Positions 8,552 through 18,496 of a stretch of 54,115 nucleotides of DNA are shown here, piece by piece. The notes under the pieces were generated by a model. The model was given only the letters and a program-made list of their open reading frames with translations, did no database searches and had not been told where the DNA came from. The DNA comes from Klebsiella pneumoniae (GTDB lineage: Bacteria; Myxococcota_A; UBA796; GCA-2862545). The position numbers and the translations under genes were made by a program. Location: assembly GCA_945861065.1 (NCBI GenBank), contig CAMASI010000018.1:1-54115 (forward strand), given 5' to 3'. Each line of letters begins with the position of its first letter. The stretch's first letter is position 1.

Positions 8552-9904
8552 TCAGGTGGGATCGAAGTCCGAAGCATCTCTGGGCTCCAACTTGAACGCC
8601 CCGAAGGTGTAGTTGAGCGGGCCAGTGATTGCCGAGAATTCCTGATCGATCGTCAAGGCGTCGGGCCACTCGTACAGCGTGTCGTTGATCAACAGCGTCA
8701 GGTCGCTGGCGACGGGGTCCGCGACTGTCCACTCCCAAAAGGTGTCGGCGCTGGGAAGAACGGAGACGACGACAGGTCCCACCTCGATGAGCACGCCCTC
8801 CCAGCCCTCCGGGTCTGCGATCAACGAGGAAAGGCTCACGGGAGTCGCGGCGAGGGGCGCCCCACTCGAGGTCTTGGCGACGTAGGGCGCTGAGGCGTCG
8901 TCGACCGTCAGTTCGGTCCGGCTTTCGTACTCGGTGTATTTTGCGGTGACGACCACACGATCCCCGAGGTCGAGCGCGCCCCACGCGACGTTCCAATCCC
9001 CGCCCAGGTACGCCCAGACACCGCTGTTCTCGCCGCCTGCGGAATCCTGAACGAAGAACCCGAAATCCCCGAGGCCGGTGACAACACCCGCGACGGTGAC
9101 GTCGGTGTCCACAGGCACCGCTCCCGATTGTACGTCGTAGATCGTGTCGGTGACCGGTGGCACAGCGCCCGTTGCACCGCCGGATCCGCCTCCTCCTCCG
9201 GCACCCCCGGCGCCGCCCGTGCCGCCGCCGCCACCGGAGGGGTGACTCCCTGGGGAGGCACTGTCGGCGCCTGAGGACACGGTCCATTCCGCGGCCGACC
9301 AGGTGGTGGTGGGCGCATTCACGCCATCGTTTCGAGTCGCTACGGAATCGGTGTAGTCCCATGCGGTGCCCACACCGTCCACGCCGATCTCGCCGTACAC
9401 GTCGACGTTGACCCCGCCGGCTGCGAGGGCCCAAGCGTCGTTGCCGTTGCCGTTCACTTCATCCGAAGTCCAGTCAGGTGGGAAACCAAACAGACCCTCA
9501 AAATCGGCGGCGCCGTCGAGATTGACGATGACGTAGGCCCCGCCGGCGGCCACTTCACCGGTTCCGAGCGGCACATCCACACCTTCGGTGCCGCCATTGG
9601 AGTACCGAACCAACGACCAACCGGTGAGGGAAACCGCGGACGAGCCGGGGTTGTACACCTCGATGAACTTGACTTGCGCCGAGGACTGGTGATCCACGAC
9701 CTCGGAAAGGATGAGTTCCCCTTCCGCGACCCCGCCGGTGCCGCCTGATCCGCCGCTTCCACCGGCGCCTCCGGTACCGCCGTTGGCGCCTGCGCCGCCG
9801 GTCGCACCGGCGCCCGTGGGCCCCGGATCATCCGTTGTTGAGTCGTCGGGAGGACCCGATCGGCCACAAGCGATGGCGAAGACCGAAAGGAACAAACACT
9901 TCAC
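8552..9904 (-). CDS. lamin-tail domain lipoprotein
   Basis: A 450-residue lipoprotein starting at GTG after a good Shine-Dalgarno (GGAGG). The signal MKCLFLSVFAIAC gives Cys13. A Gly/Ala/Thr-rich linker (about 28-58) leads to a lamin-tail domain (about 60-190: GELILSEVVD, KFIEVYNPGSSAVSLTGWSL). A second glycine-rich linker (about 222-245) is followed by an OB-fold-like segment (TDVTVAGVVTGLGDFGFFVQD), as found beside extracellular nucleases. No nuclease catalytic domain is present. It is likely a surface adhesion or ligand-binding protein. It ends 4 bp before the spermidine-synthase-like gene. Confidence 0.8.
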   Translation of the reverse strand: MKCLFLSVFAIACGRSGPPDDSTTDDPGPTGAGATGGAGANGGTGGAGGSGGSGGTGGVAEGELILSEVVDHQSSAQVKFIEVYNPGSSAVSLTGWSLVRYSNGGTEGVDVPLGTGEVAAGGAYVIVNLDGAADFEGLFGFPPDWTSDEVNGNGNDAWALAAGGVNVDVYGEIGVDGVGTAWDYTDSVATRNDGVNAPTTTWSAAEWTVSSGADSASPGSHPSGGGGGTGGAGGAGGGGGSGGATGAVPPVTDTIYDVQSGAVPVDTDVTVAGVVTGLGDFGFFVQDSAGGENSGVWAYLGGDWNVAWGALDLGDRVVVTAKYTEYESRTELTVDDASAPYVAKTSSGAPLAATPVSLSSLIADPEGWEGVLIEVGPVVVSVLPSADTFWEWTVADPVASDLTLLINDTLYEWPDALTIDQEFSAITGPLNYTFGAFKLEPRDASDFDPT

Positions 9905-9924
9905 GGGGACCTCCGAGGGCGCCT

Positions 9925-9958
9925 GTTGAGGGGGTGGCGCCTAGGCGCCGCCGTTCAA
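9925..9958 (-). terminator. GC-rich hairpin between minus-strand genes
   Basis: An imperfect inverted repeat centred on GGCGCCTAGGCGCC extends outward through GGTGGCGCC/GGCGCCGCC to GTTGA/TTCAAC ends. It lies downstream of the TolQ/AgmX-like gene and just upstream of the lamin-tail gene. It lacks a clear U-run, so it may be a weak terminator or a 5'-leader stem-loop. Confidence 0.4.
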
Positions 9959-10005
9959 CACGTCCACCAAGGCCGTGCAAGGCGCGGAGCGCCCGGCTGC
10001 GACAA

Positions 10006-12063
10006 TCAGAGAGCGGCCGGCTTGTGGTAGTCCAGCTCGATCTTGACGCTAGGAGGCTTGTCCGCGGGCGGTTCCGTGACCGGTAGCAGCGGAATGATGA
10101 TCGGCTTGAACCTGCGTGCAATGCAGCGAAGCAGGTCGAGATCCGCAAGTTTGCTCTTTTCGTCGAGCAGGGTGTCGAACACCTCTCCGGTCGTCTTCGA
10201 GATGGCGAGGTTGAGGGTCAGGATGCCCTCAATGGGCTCGGGCGCAGGCATCGGCGGCGCGGCCGGGTCCACCATTTCGACATCTGGCGGGAGCCGTAGG
10301 CGTTCTGCGCACCAGCCAACGGCGCCCACTTCGCGACGAAGCGCGAGCTCGGCTGCGGCAGCGTCTGCAATTGGGCCGTCGAAGGTGAGCGTCATCGTGA
10401 CGTTCGCGGCTTCGGGCATCGGCCACAGGCCTTCCGCTTCCGTGCGAAGAACGGCGACGTCCTCGAGGATCAGCATGCACCACCGGGTCGACACGACGGC
10501 CTCATTCTCTGGCGTGAGATCCGTTTGGAATCGCAGGCAGGAGGTGATGAGGTCGCTGACCTTGCGCTCGTTGCCGAGCACATGCAGGCCGGTAGCCTGG
10601 GTGCCGGCGATGGCGCCGAGCACGAACTGGAAGGGGTCGGTGGCATCGTCGCCTTTGCCGAACCAAGTCGTCGGGCCCCAGAACAGGTCAAATGCGCCGG
10701 CCTGTTGGTACATCTCTGTTTTGAGGTCGCGTGTCGTGGACAACTCGATCGGAAGAAAGGTCACCTGTTGTGGAGACAGTTCTGGGGGAACGAACGAGCC
10801 CGCCTTCGCTTCGGAAGCGCGCATGAGAATGAGCACCTTCCCGTCAGGCGCCTTCTCGAACAGTGGCAGAAGTGCTTTGAGATCTTCGTTTTTACCGATT
10901 GCGGCGAGGGGGACGCGGCCTTGGAACACGTCCGTGACGACATCGAGGTTCGTGTCGTCTTCTTGCCACGTGTTTCCATCCCACCGGAACGTGCGGGCCC
11001 AGTGGTCCCGCTTGTACTGGAAGACGTCGCCGTAGCCGCCGTTGGCAACACGCACGAGTTTGGCTTCTTCGCCGACCGGCAACACTGCGGGGACCAGGTC
11101 AGTGGTCATGTCCTTGTAGGTTGCGGACGCGGGGAAGCTGATGCCTACGGCGTGAAGCGCGTTGAGGCGGTTGAGCTCCCCAACACGGAAGACGCCGATC
11201 GCGAGCAGCACGAGGCTCGCGAAGATGCCGTCGAGCATTGTGGATCGCTCGGCGACTTCGCCGACTTCGGACATGAAGCCGAAGACAGCGATGACCAGAG
11301 AAAGCGCGAATGCCAGGAGCCCGACATTGAGCGCCGGTCCGGCGAGTGAGCTCCATGCTTCGACAGCCGCGGGAAGGTTCGCGGCCTTGGACACGAGGCC
11401 ATCGGGACGGAAGATCTCGGACTGCTTGCCGATGTCCACAGCCCGCGCAGCGTGGAACACCGCCAACACGAACAAGGCCGAAGCACTGAACCGTGCGGCG
11501 GCGACCCGCCACATGGACTCGTCCGCGGCACGACGCGAGGCCGCTGCGGTGACCCCTAGGCCGCCCAACAGGAAGAGTACCGTGAGGAGGACCGCCGACG
11601 CTCCCAAGCCGTTCGTCGCGCCGTACCAGCCGGTGACGATCGTGCCGAGGAGGGTAACGACGAGCGTTCCGATCGCGGAGCCCGGGGTGAGCTTAGGGTC
11701 CTTTCCCGTGGCCGCGAAGGCACCGAGAGCCGCGCCCCACACGCCGGCGACGAGGGCAATTGCTGCCGCCCACCGTGACGTGGAATCCACGGCTTGAGAT
11801 TCAAAAACACCGGCCAATGCGACCGCGTGGATGTCGGTGGCCGCCGCAGCGCGCATCGCCTCGAAGGCAGCGCCTGCTTGTGCCCAGGTAGCGATCGCGC
11901 CGAGTGCGATGGTCACCAGAGGTACGAGCGCAAACGCTGACATCGGGACCCGACGCCCCGAGGCCGCCATGGCTCCGAGCCCGAGACTCAGCATGACGCC
12001 AAGTGCACTGAGCGCGAGGAGCACCGTCCCCCACATTCCGCCTGCTGTGAAGATTCCGGACAT
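10006..12063 (-). CDS. TolQ/MotA-like membrane protein with AgmX-like C-terminus
   Basis: A 685-residue protein with ATG preceded by a strong AGGAGG. Residues 1-330 contain about eight hydrophobic segments. The first region (GGMWGTVLLALSALGVML) resembles TolQ/ExbB/MotA proton-channel subunits, but similarity is weak. Residues 340-600 are a large soluble domain I do not recognise. The last about 75 residues (EGILTLNLAISKTTGEV, LLRCIARRF, SVKIELDYH) resemble the C-terminal domain of AgmX/PglI gliding-motility proteins, which has a TonB-like pattern. An envelope energy-coupling or motility role is inferred only. Its start is 161 bp from the divergent helical-repeat gene. Confidence 0.65.
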   Translation of the reverse strand: MSGIFTAGGMWGTVLLALSALGVMLSLGLGAMAASGRRVPMSAFALVPLVTIALGAIATWAQAGAAFEAMRAAAATDIHAVALAGVFESQAVDSTSRWAAAIALVAGVWGAALGAFAATGKDPKLTPGSAIGTLVVTLLGTIVTGWYGATNGLGASAVLLTVLFLLGGLGVTAAASRRAADESMWRVAAARFSASALFVLAVFHAARAVDIGKQSEIFRPDGLVSKAANLPAAVEAWSSLAGPALNVGLLAFALSLVIAVFGFMSEVGEVAERSTMLDGIFASLVLLAIGVFRVGELNRLNALHAVGISFPASATYKDMTTDLVPAVLPVGEEAKLVRVANGGYGDVFQYKRDHWARTFRWDGNTWQEDDTNLDVVTDVFQGRVPLAAIGKNEDLKALLPLFEKAPDGKVLILMRASEAKAGSFVPPELSPQQVTFLPIELSTTRDLKTEMYQQAGAFDLFWGPTTWFGKGDDATDPFQFVLGAIAGTQATGLHVLGNERKVSDLITSCLRFQTDLTPENEAVVSTRWCMLILEDVAVLRTEAEGLWPMPEAANVTMTLTFDGPIADAAAAELALRREVGAVGWCAERLRLPPDVEMVDPAAPPMPAPEPIEGILTLNLAISKTTGEVFDTLLDEKSKLADLDLLRCIARRFKPIIIPLLPVTEPPADKPPSVKIELDYHKPAAL

Positions 12064-12224
12064 GGATCCCCCTCCTGGGGAGCGGGGCGGTCTAACCGCA
12101 GAACCTCGGCGCACGAGGTGGAGATCGTCGAAGGTCGGTCAACGGTGCATATGGCACGCCCAGGATCGCAGTTGTGGAACCTGAAACGCAGCGTTGTGGT
12201 CACGGACGACAGTATGGAGGAAAC

Positions 12225-14351
12225 ATGTGGTGGTTGGTTTCTGCCCAGGGTGCAACGGTGGAGGCGCCCGTGACGGGCGAGCAGATCTCCTTCGAGACGT
12301 CGGCCCAGGCCGAGGTGGAAGGCGCGATCGCCGCGCTGTCAGCGGGTCAGTACGACGAAGCTGCCCGGCGCCTCGGCGCGCTCGCGGAGGTTTCATCAGG
12401 TGTGGAGCTTCGTTACCTGGAAGGACTGGCCTGCCTGGAAGGCGCGTGGATTCGGTGTGCGGAGCAGGCAAGTCGGGTTGGGCTCGCGCGGGCGCCTTCC
12501 CATGTCGGCTTGACGTGGTTGCGGGGAAGGGTCCTGTTGGACCTGGGTCGCGGGGACGAGGCCTTGCCGCTGTTGGATCGTGCCGTCGCGGCCGCGGATC
12601 CGGTTCTGCGGGCCGCCGCGTACTTGGATCGTGGCACACTACGCCTCGATCGCGGAGAGGTTGTCGCAGCGAATGCGGACCTTAGTGCAGCGCGGGCGGG
12701 CGCGGTTGCTGCGGGAGCCACGGCGCTGATCGCCCGGGCGGATGCGCAACTGAGGCTTGCGGAGTCGCTGATGGGCAGGGGCAGCGCGGCCGACGCTGTG
12801 GGTCGTGTGGGTGACGCACTCGGGCGTGGCGATCTGTCCGCGGCACGATCGGCACTCCCAGCTGCGCCGCCATCAGACCCACGATCGGCAGTCGCGTTCA
12901 AGATCGCGACGGCCTTGGTGCGTCGGGCAGAGGGGAGAACGGCGGAGGCGGCGTCGATGTTGGCCTCAGCGGGCGCCACCGCCACGGAGCGGGGTTTGGT
13001 GCGGGAAGCGGCCATTGCTTTCGGGCAGCTTGCGGTGTTGCATTCCACCACGGGGGCGTGGCCGGTCGCGAGAGATCACGTCCAGGACGCGCTTCGACTG
13101 GTAGAGGGGACCAGCTTTCGTGTGCTCGAGTTAAGCCTTCGGTCCGTCGCGGCCCGGATCGCGGTCCGACTCGGGGACCTCGATGGCGCGGATCGCCACG
13201 CTGGCGTTGCGCAGAGTCTCGGAAAGGGTGTCGATGACGCCTCGGGTCGAGCCGCCGCTTCCGAAGCTGTCGGCTTTGCCGCGGCTGCGCGGGGGGAAGT
13301 CGCCCGCGCCACCGAAGCCTACGACCGTGCTGGACAGGGCTTTGTCAGTGCGGGTCTGTGGGCGGACGCCGCACGCGTGGCCGTGGAGCGGGTGGAACTC
13401 GTCGCGGCAAGTGCGCCTGCGGAGCTCGATCGCGTGAGGGCTGAGGCGCTCGCGCTGTTTGTGCGGGCAGGAGATCCCTTAGGGGCGGCCCACGTCGCCT
13501 TGGCGGAAGGCTTGGGTCTCGGACGGGCGCGGGATTTGGATGGCGCGCTGTCTGCCTTTGCCCGGGCTGGAAAGGTGGCGGCGGCGACGGGCGGGCCCGC
13601 GGCGGCACAGATCGAGCGTTTGGCGCAAGAGAACGCCGCTGTTGCCATGGTTGGGTTGACGGGCAGTGACCAGGCGCTGGAGGTGGCAAAGACCCACGGA
13701 ATGGCTGATTTGGTGGCGCGTCATCAACGCTTCGTGCGCGCGAAGGCCGACTATGACCAAGCGTTTGCGATGTTTGAGGCCGGTTCCTGGGAGGCGGCCC
13801 GTCGTGGCTTTTCAGCCTCGATGACGACGCTGGACGAACTCGGCGAAAGCGCGATGGCCTTGCGTGCCCGGCGGGGCCGCGCGTGGTCTGAGTACAACCT
13901 GTCGGCCTCGCTCTCTCCGACCCAGGGGTTGACGGTGTGGCCGCGTTTGGTGGAGGAGGGTCTCTTCCTCAATGACCCCGAATTGCGGGTGCGTGCGATG
14001 GCGTCGGCAGCCATGGCACGCGGAGAACTGGGCAGCAGCGACGCCCCCCGCGCCCTTCGTTCTGCAGCGAATGAAGCCGAGCGGCTGGGCTTGCGCGATG
14101 TGGCCGGCAATTGCGCGGCGTCTCTGGCCGACGTCGAGCCGGAGTTGGAGGTGCGCGCGGCGGCCGCCCGCCGGGCGTATGCGTTGCGGGACGGGGATCA
14201 GACCGGCGTGTACGCCTTGTACAGCGTGGCGGTGGCGGCCTTCAACGCTGGCGAGGGTGAGCTGGCCAAGGAATTGGCTGAATTGGCGCTTCCTAACTCA
14301 GGAGAACTCAAGCCTGCCGTGATGGAGGTGCTCGCTTCTATTCCTCGTTGA
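12225..14351 (+). CDS. TPR-like helical repeat protein
   Basis: A 708-residue protein with ATG at 12225 after GGAGGAAAC, an excellent ribosome binding site; the frame's earlier start lacks one. The N-terminus MWWLVSAQGATVEA may be a very short signal peptide. The rest is Ala-rich and helical with repeating 34-40-residue units of TPR character (for example AIAALSAGQYDEAARRLGAL, GRGDEALPLLDRAVAA). No catalytic motif is seen, so it is likely a protein-interaction scaffold. It is divergent from the TolQ/AgmX-like gene, with which it could function. Its end overlaps the convergent sulfatase-like gene by 14 bp. Confidence 0.75.
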   Translation: MWWLVSAQGATVEAPVTGEQISFETSAQAEVEGAIAALSAGQYDEAARRLGALAEVSSGVELRYLEGLACLEGAWIRCAEQASRVGLARAPSHVGLTWLRGRVLLDLGRGDEALPLLDRAVAAADPVLRAAAYLDRGTLRLDRGEVVAANADLSAARAGAVAAGATALIARADAQLRLAESLMGRGSAADAVGRVGDALGRGDLSAARSALPAAPPSDPRSAVAFKIATALVRRAEGRTAEAASMLASAGATATERGLVREAAIAFGQLAVLHSTTGAWPVARDHVQDALRLVEGTSFRVLELSLRSVAARIAVRLGDLDGADRHAGVAQSLGKGVDDASGRAAASEAVGFAAAARGEVARATEAYDRAGQGFVSAGLWADAARVAVERVELVAASAPAELDRVRAEALALFVRAGDPLGAAHVALAEGLGLGRARDLDGALSAFARAGKVAAATGGPAAAQIERLAQENAAVAMVGLTGSDQALEVAKTHGMADLVARHQRFVRAKADYDQAFAMFEAGSWEAARRGFSASMTTLDELGESAMALRARRGRAWSEYNLSASLSPTQGLTVWPRLVEEGLFLNDPELRVRAMASAAMARGELGSSDAPRALRSAANEAERLGLRDVAGNCAASLADVEPELEVRAAAARRAYALRDGDQTGVYALYSVAVAAFNAGEGELAKELAELALPNSGELKPAVMEVLASIPR

Positions 14352-15912
14352 CGTAGCCGAGCTCTTCAAGCTCCTCCATGATCTTGTCGTCCTTGTTGGC
14401 CAAGCGGGTCTTCTCTTCCGCTTCCACGACGGCCTCGGAGGCCTCCATCTTGGGTTGGCCCTTTCGCCACGCAGCGAGGGTGTCCGCCATTTTTTCCGTC
14501 TGCTCCGAATTGGTAAGCGTGACGTTGTCGAGTTCTTTCGGGTCGGTCGCCAGATTGAACAACTCGTTCAGGTCGTTGCTCGCCTCAATGTACTTCCACG
14601 ACTCCGAGAACACGGCCGTATAGGTCGCCGACCAGTCTCGGATCGTTGTATCCAGGCGACGATTCTCGGGGTGTCCGCAAGCGACGTCGAAGTCGGACAC
14701 GACGGTGTAAGGGCTGGGAGAAACGAGGCTATGCGGTTCGATCGGCTGGTCGGGCCACGGTAGGCCGGCAGCGTCCACCACCGTCGCGAAAATCGACGTT
14801 CCGGAAACCGGGAAGTCCACCCGGCCCGGTTTGACGACCGCGGGGTATCGAATGGCGAGCGGCACATGAACGAGGGTTTCGTACAAAGAGAAGTTGTGCA
14901 ACCACAGGCGGTGCTCGCCGAGCTGTTCTCCGTGGTCTGAGGTGACGATGACCAAGGTGTCGTCGAGCACGCCACGGCGCGCAAGGTCGTCCACGAGTTC
15001 GCCCGTCCATTTGTCCAGGTCGCGAACGGACGCATCGTAGACGTCAAACAGGGCTTCGCGTTCGTTGCGATTCCAGCCACGCCACCGACCGTACATGACG
15101 TTGGTCATGCGGCCCAGGGATTGGTTTGTCTTCAACGCCTTTTGGTATCGCTGCGCGTCCGGGGAAATCGCCCTTCGGGACTCTTCGGTTGGCAGCCGAT
15201 AGGCGTGGGCTTCCATATAGTTGATGAAGCCGAAGAAAGGCTTGTTCTTGTCTGCCCGACCGTCCAGCCACTGGCCAAAGGCCTTGTTGGCGACCGGCCC
15301 GTGTTTGTGATGGGTGACGGACTTCCACCGGTTGGGATTGGGTGACGTCGAATAGTCGTCGGGACGCACGAGGGTCTTTGACCATTCCTCGACGGCCTCG
15401 GCCCAAGCACTCCCGCCAAACGGATGGTTGAGGGCCTGGAACCCCTGGTGGGTGTTCTTCGACGGGTGGATGTTCGGATTGCTCGACCAAGCGTAGGTGT
15501 CAAAGCCGTTCGTGCCGAGGTGTTCGGCCAGGGTGACGAATCGGTCGTCGAGCCACTGACGGCCCGCGTGGGCGCCATGGGAGCTTGACGGTAGACCCGT
15601 GAACAAGCTGACGTGGGAAGGCAACGTCCAGTACGAGGGACTGACGGCGTTGTTGAAGACCAGACCGTCCCGGAAGAACGATTCCATTCGCGGCGTCGTG
15701 GGCGCGTCGTGGCCGTACATCGACAGCCGATCGGCGCGGGTCGTGTCCCAAACGACGAGAAGCACATTGGGCACTTTCGCGACGGTCCGTTTCGGCGGGT
15801 GAGCGTCCGCCCAAGGGTTGGGCAAGGGCTGGGGGCCGGTCGGCGTGAGCGACCCGCATCCGCCGCTGCCTATCGCCCAACACAACGCGACCCCGAGCGT
15901 GATTCCCCGCAT
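14338..15912 (-). CDS. sulfatase-fold lipoprotein with Thr in the nucleophile site
   Basis: A 524-residue lipoprotein (GSGGC, Cys19) of the sulfatase / alkaline-phosphatase superfamily. Metal-site signatures are PNVLLVVWDTTRADRLSMYG (Asp56) and SDHGEQLGEH; another metal-site His is probable in LWLHNFSLYE. At the position where sulfatases have Cys or Ser followed by x-P-x-R, this protein has WTLPSH (Thr96). It therefore cannot form formylglycine and is more likely a phospho-ester hydrolase or transferase, or an unconventional sulfatase. The C-terminus is a charged helical tail. ATG at 15912 was chosen for the lipoprotein signal. It starts 19 bp after the radical SAM gene ygiQ and is probably the last gene of the long minus-strand run. 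Confidence 0.85.
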   Translation of the reverse strand: MRGITLGVALCWAIGSGGCGSLTPTGPQPLPNPWADAHPPKRTVAKVPNVLLVVWDTTRADRLSMYGHDAPTTPRMESFFRDGLVFNNAVSPSYWTLPSHVSLFTGLPSSSHGAHAGRQWLDDRFVTLAEHLGTNGFDTYAWSSNPNIHPSKNTHQGFQALNHPFGGSAWAEAVEEWSKTLVRPDDYSTSPNPNRWKSVTHHKHGPVANKAFGQWLDGRADKNKPFFGFINYMEAHAYRLPTEESRRAISPDAQRYQKALKTNQSLGRMTNVMYGRWRGWNRNEREALFDVYDASVRDLDKWTGELVDDLARRGVLDDTLVIVTSDHGEQLGEHRLWLHNFSLYETLVHVPLAIRYPAVVKPGRVDFPVSGTSIFATVVDAAGLPWPDQPIEPHSLVSPSPYTVVSDFDVACGHPENRRLDTTIRDWSATYTAVFSESWKYIEASNDLNELFNLATDPKELDNVTLTNSEQTEKMADTLAAWRKGQPKMEASEAVVEAEEKTRLANKDDKIMEELEELGYVNEE

Positions 15913-15931
15913 CCCAGCGCCCCCGCGGCCG

Positions 15932-17878
15932 CTATCTCCGGTTGTTGTCGCGTGCGGGCGCCACGAGGGCCTTTGGGCCGTGCCCAATCAGGTCTGTGCG
16001 CCCAGCGAGGGTGAGTGCTTCGCGTACGTCGTCCGCCCAAGTCGGATCCCAGTACAACAGAAGGGCCTTTTGCAGGCGCTTTTCTTTTAGACCCCGTGCA
16101 ACCGGTACGGTTTCTCCGGTGAGCGGATCGACGCCAGTCCAGTACATTGCGCTCGCGATGGACATCGGGGTGGGAATGAAGTCCTGGACTTGGCGCGGGC
16201 GGTACCCGTTGTCCTTGAGCCACAGCGCGAGGTCCACCATATCGCCGAGGTCGCATCCAGGATGGCCGCTGATAAAGTACGGGATCTCGTACTGTTCTTT
16301 GCCGGCTTCTTTGGACGCACACCGAAACATCTCTTGGAACCGTTCGTACGAAGCGATTCCGGGCTTCTTCATCTTGTCCAGCACGCGCGGACTGCTGTGT
16401 TCGGGTGCAACCGACAGTTGACCGCCGACGTGGTGCGCAGCCAGCGCGGCAACGTATTCGGGCGACAATTCTGCGAGGTCATAGCGTACGCCGGAGGCGA
16501 TGAAGACGTTCTTGACGCCGTCTTCTGCGCGCACCTGTTGCATCAGGTCGATGACGGGACCGTGATCGGTTTTCAGGTTGGGGCAAATTCCGGGGTGAAT
16601 GCAAGACAGGCGGCGGCAGGCTGTTTCGATGGACTTGGAACTGCACCGCATGCCGTACATGTTCGCGGTGGGCCCGCCGATGTCGGTGATGGTCCCGCGG
16701 AAATCGTCCATCCTGCGAAGTGCCCGAACCTCCCGCAAGACGCTGGCGGCCGAACGGTTTTGGATGATGCGGCCTTCGTGTTCGGTGATGGAACAGAAGG
16801 TGCAGCCGCCAAAACACCCGCGGAGCGCCACGATCGAGTGTTTGACGGTCTCATACGCGGGGATCGGCTCCGCATAAGCAGGGTGAGGGACTCGGTTGAA
16901 CGGGAGATCGTACAGGTCGTCCATGGCGACGCCGTCGTTTCCACCGTTGCCTGCGCCGTCGTCGAGCGGAAAGGCGGGAGGGTTGAAATACACCGCTCGG
17001 TCACCATGTTGTTGCAGCACGGGCCGAGCGTTTCCCGGGTTCGTCTCGTGTTGGAACAGGCGCGCCATCGTGGCGTACGCGGCTTTGTCAGTTGATACCG
17101 CTTCATAGGAAGGCAGGACGACGGCCCGACCGTCGGTCACGAACCGCGAAGGGTTGGCCAGCAGCTCGGGTGTTTCTGCTTTGTTCGCGATCCACGCGGT
17201 GCCGCGAACGTCGCGAATCGACCGAATGGGCTCTCCCGCGTCGAGGCGTCGTGCGACCTCCCACACGGCGCGTTCGCCCATGCCAAACACCAGCAAGTCA
17301 GCCTTGCTGTCGACGAGGACCGAGCGGCGTACGGTGTCGGACCAGTAGTCGTAGTGCGCGATCCTTCGAAGCGAGGCTTCGATGCCGCCGAGCACGATCG
17401 GGACACCGGGGAATGCCTCGCGACAGCGCTGGGCGTACACGACGGTGGCGCGGTCGGGGCGGGCGCCAGGTCGGCCGCCGGGACTGTATTGGTCCTCAGA
17501 CCGGTTTTTCTTCTGGGCCGTGAGGCGGTTGAGCATCGAATCGAGGTTGCCTGCGGCAACGCCGAAGAACAAACGGGGTGGGCCGAGCGCACGAAACGCC
17601 TCCGCCGATCGCCAGTCCGGTTGGGCGATCAGACCCACGCGGTAGCCTCGACCCTCGAGGAATCGAGCGATCAGGACCGGTCCAAAAGCGGGGTGATCGA
17701 CGTAGGCGTCGCCGGTCACGATGATGATGTCTACAGCATCCCAGCCCCGGGCAACGAGGTCGTCGCGGTGCACGGGGAGGAACGGCGTAGTGGACCGGAA
17801 CGGCGGCGGCTTGGACGGGATCGGCTTTCGGGGCCCGGTCGCTGAAAACCGGGACCCCTCGGTCTCACCAAAACCCAA
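15932..17878 (-). CDS. ygiQ: YgiQ-family (UPF0313) radical SAM protein
   Basis: A 648-residue protein matching YgiQ throughout: an N-terminal cobalamin-binding-like region ([37 protein letters not shown]), the radical SAM cluster motif [17 protein letters not shown] around residue 360, then [20 protein letters not shown] and [12 protein letters not shown]. The Cys-x3-Cys-x2-Cys should bind the 4Fe-4S cluster. The biochemical reaction of the family is not established. The start is uncertain: the only in-frame candidate upstream of the conserved [11 protein letters not shown] segment is TTG at 17878. It is a conserved, probably cytosolic gene inside an otherwise envelope-directed run. Confidence 0.9.
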   Translation of the reverse strand: MGFGETEGSRFSATGPRKPIPSKPPPFRSTTPFLPVHRDDLVARGWDAVDIIIVTGDAYVDHPAFGPVLIARFLEGRGYRVGLIAQPDWRSAEAFRALGPPRLFFGVAAGNLDSMLNRLTAQKKNRSEDQYSPGGRPGARPDRATVVYAQRCREAFPGVPIVLGGIEASLRRIAHYDYWSDTVRRSVLVDSKADLLVFGMGERAVWEVARRLDAGEPIRSIRDVRGTAWIANKAETPELLANPSRFVTDGRAVVLPSYEAVSTDKAAYATMARLFQHETNPGNARPVLQQHGDRAVYFNPPAFPLDDGAGNGGNDGVAMDDLYDLPFNRVPHPAYAEPIPAYETVKHSIVALRGCFGGCTFCSITEHEGRIIQNRSAASVLREVRALRRMDDFRGTITDIGGPTANMYGMRCSSKSIETACRRLSCIHPGICPNLKTDHGPVIDLMQQVRAEDGVKNVFIASGVRYDLAELSPEYVAALAAHHVGGQLSVAPEHSSPRVLDKMKKPGIASYERFQEMFRCASKEAGKEQYEIPYFISGHPGCDLGDMVDLALWLKDNGYRPRQVQDFIPTPMSIASAMYWTGVDPLTGETVPVARGLKEKRLQKALLLYWDPTWADDVREALTLAGRTDLIGHGPKALVAPARDNNRR

Positions 17879-17902
17879 GACGCCCTCCGGGCAGTCGCTG
17901 TA

Positions 17903-18376
17903 CTACGGGAAGGCCACCCACGCGTAGGACGGGTCGCACCACTTGCCGCCCGCCCAGCTTCCGTTCACGGTGCCGAGAAAGGTGGCGCGGCTGACGTTGC
18001 TACTCCCCTTCTCGTAGTACGTGTTGGTCGTGCTCGTAGGGGACTGGTAGCCCGCGTAGAGCACAATCAGGTCGGTCACCGTGGACCCACTCACACTGCG
18101 CAGGAGCCCACCCTGAACGGTGGCGCCCGCCCAGGTGGCACCGTTGTAAATCTTCCACACCTGCCCCGAAGGGCCGCTGCTGCTGGGCTCGGTCGTGTTG
18201 ATCTGGGTGTATTGGCAATCCAGGTCGGCGAGACTGCCGCTGAAGGACTGTGACACGTACCAGGCCACCGTGTCGGCCCAATCGTCCCCATTCGTGGGGA
18301 AGGTCGGATCGTCGGTGAAGACGATCACAGCCCCGGTCTGCACGGCGTTGAGGTCCGAAGCCACCCAATGCTCCAT
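17903..18376 (-). CDS. hypothetical secreted/structural protein, downstream part of an interrupted frame
   Basis: An open frame of 157 residues from the first internal ATG. It is rich in Ser, Thr, Gly and Trp, and I do not recognise it (segments AVIVFTDDPTFPTNGDDWAD, VWKIYNGATW, LIVLYAGYQSP). The composition resembles extracellular or phage-tail-like beta proteins. The same frame continues upstream of this ATG through plausible coding sequence (TRIVTLHTYASGNGG) to a TAA at 18434-18436. Beyond that it continues to an SD-preceded ATG at 18496 that overlaps the kinase stop. The native protein therefore probably started at 18496, and this ATG, which has no Shine-Dalgarno, may not be used. It ends in TAG. 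Confidence 0.5.
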   Translation of the reverse strand: MEHWVASDLNAVQTGAVIVFTDDPTFPTNGDDWADTVAWYVSQSFSGSLADLDCQYTQINTTEPSSSGPSGQVWKIYNGATWAGATVQGGLLRSVSGSTVTDLIVLYAGYQSPTSTTNTYYEKGSSNVSRATFLGTVNGSWAGGKWCDPSYAWVAFP

Positions 18377-18433
18377 CCCGCCGTTGCCGCTTGCGTAGGT
18401 ATGAAGGGTGACAATTCGGGTGCTCGGCGCGGA

Positions 18434-18496
18434 TTAGAGGGCGCCCGTGAACGTTTTAGGCCAAGCGAACTGGGGAGGTAAGAAACGCGGAATCAT
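18434..18496 (-). other. 20-codon start fragment ending in in-frame TAA
   Basis: ATG at 18496 overlaps the kinase TGA (ATGA) and has AGGAG 7 bp upstream. It opens the peptide MIPRFLPPQFAWPKTFTGAL, then TAA at 18436-18434. The following codons stay open in the same frame for 176 more residues to 17903. This looks like a gene split by a nonsense mutation; a short coupled peptide or stop readthrough are the alternatives. Confidence 0.6.
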
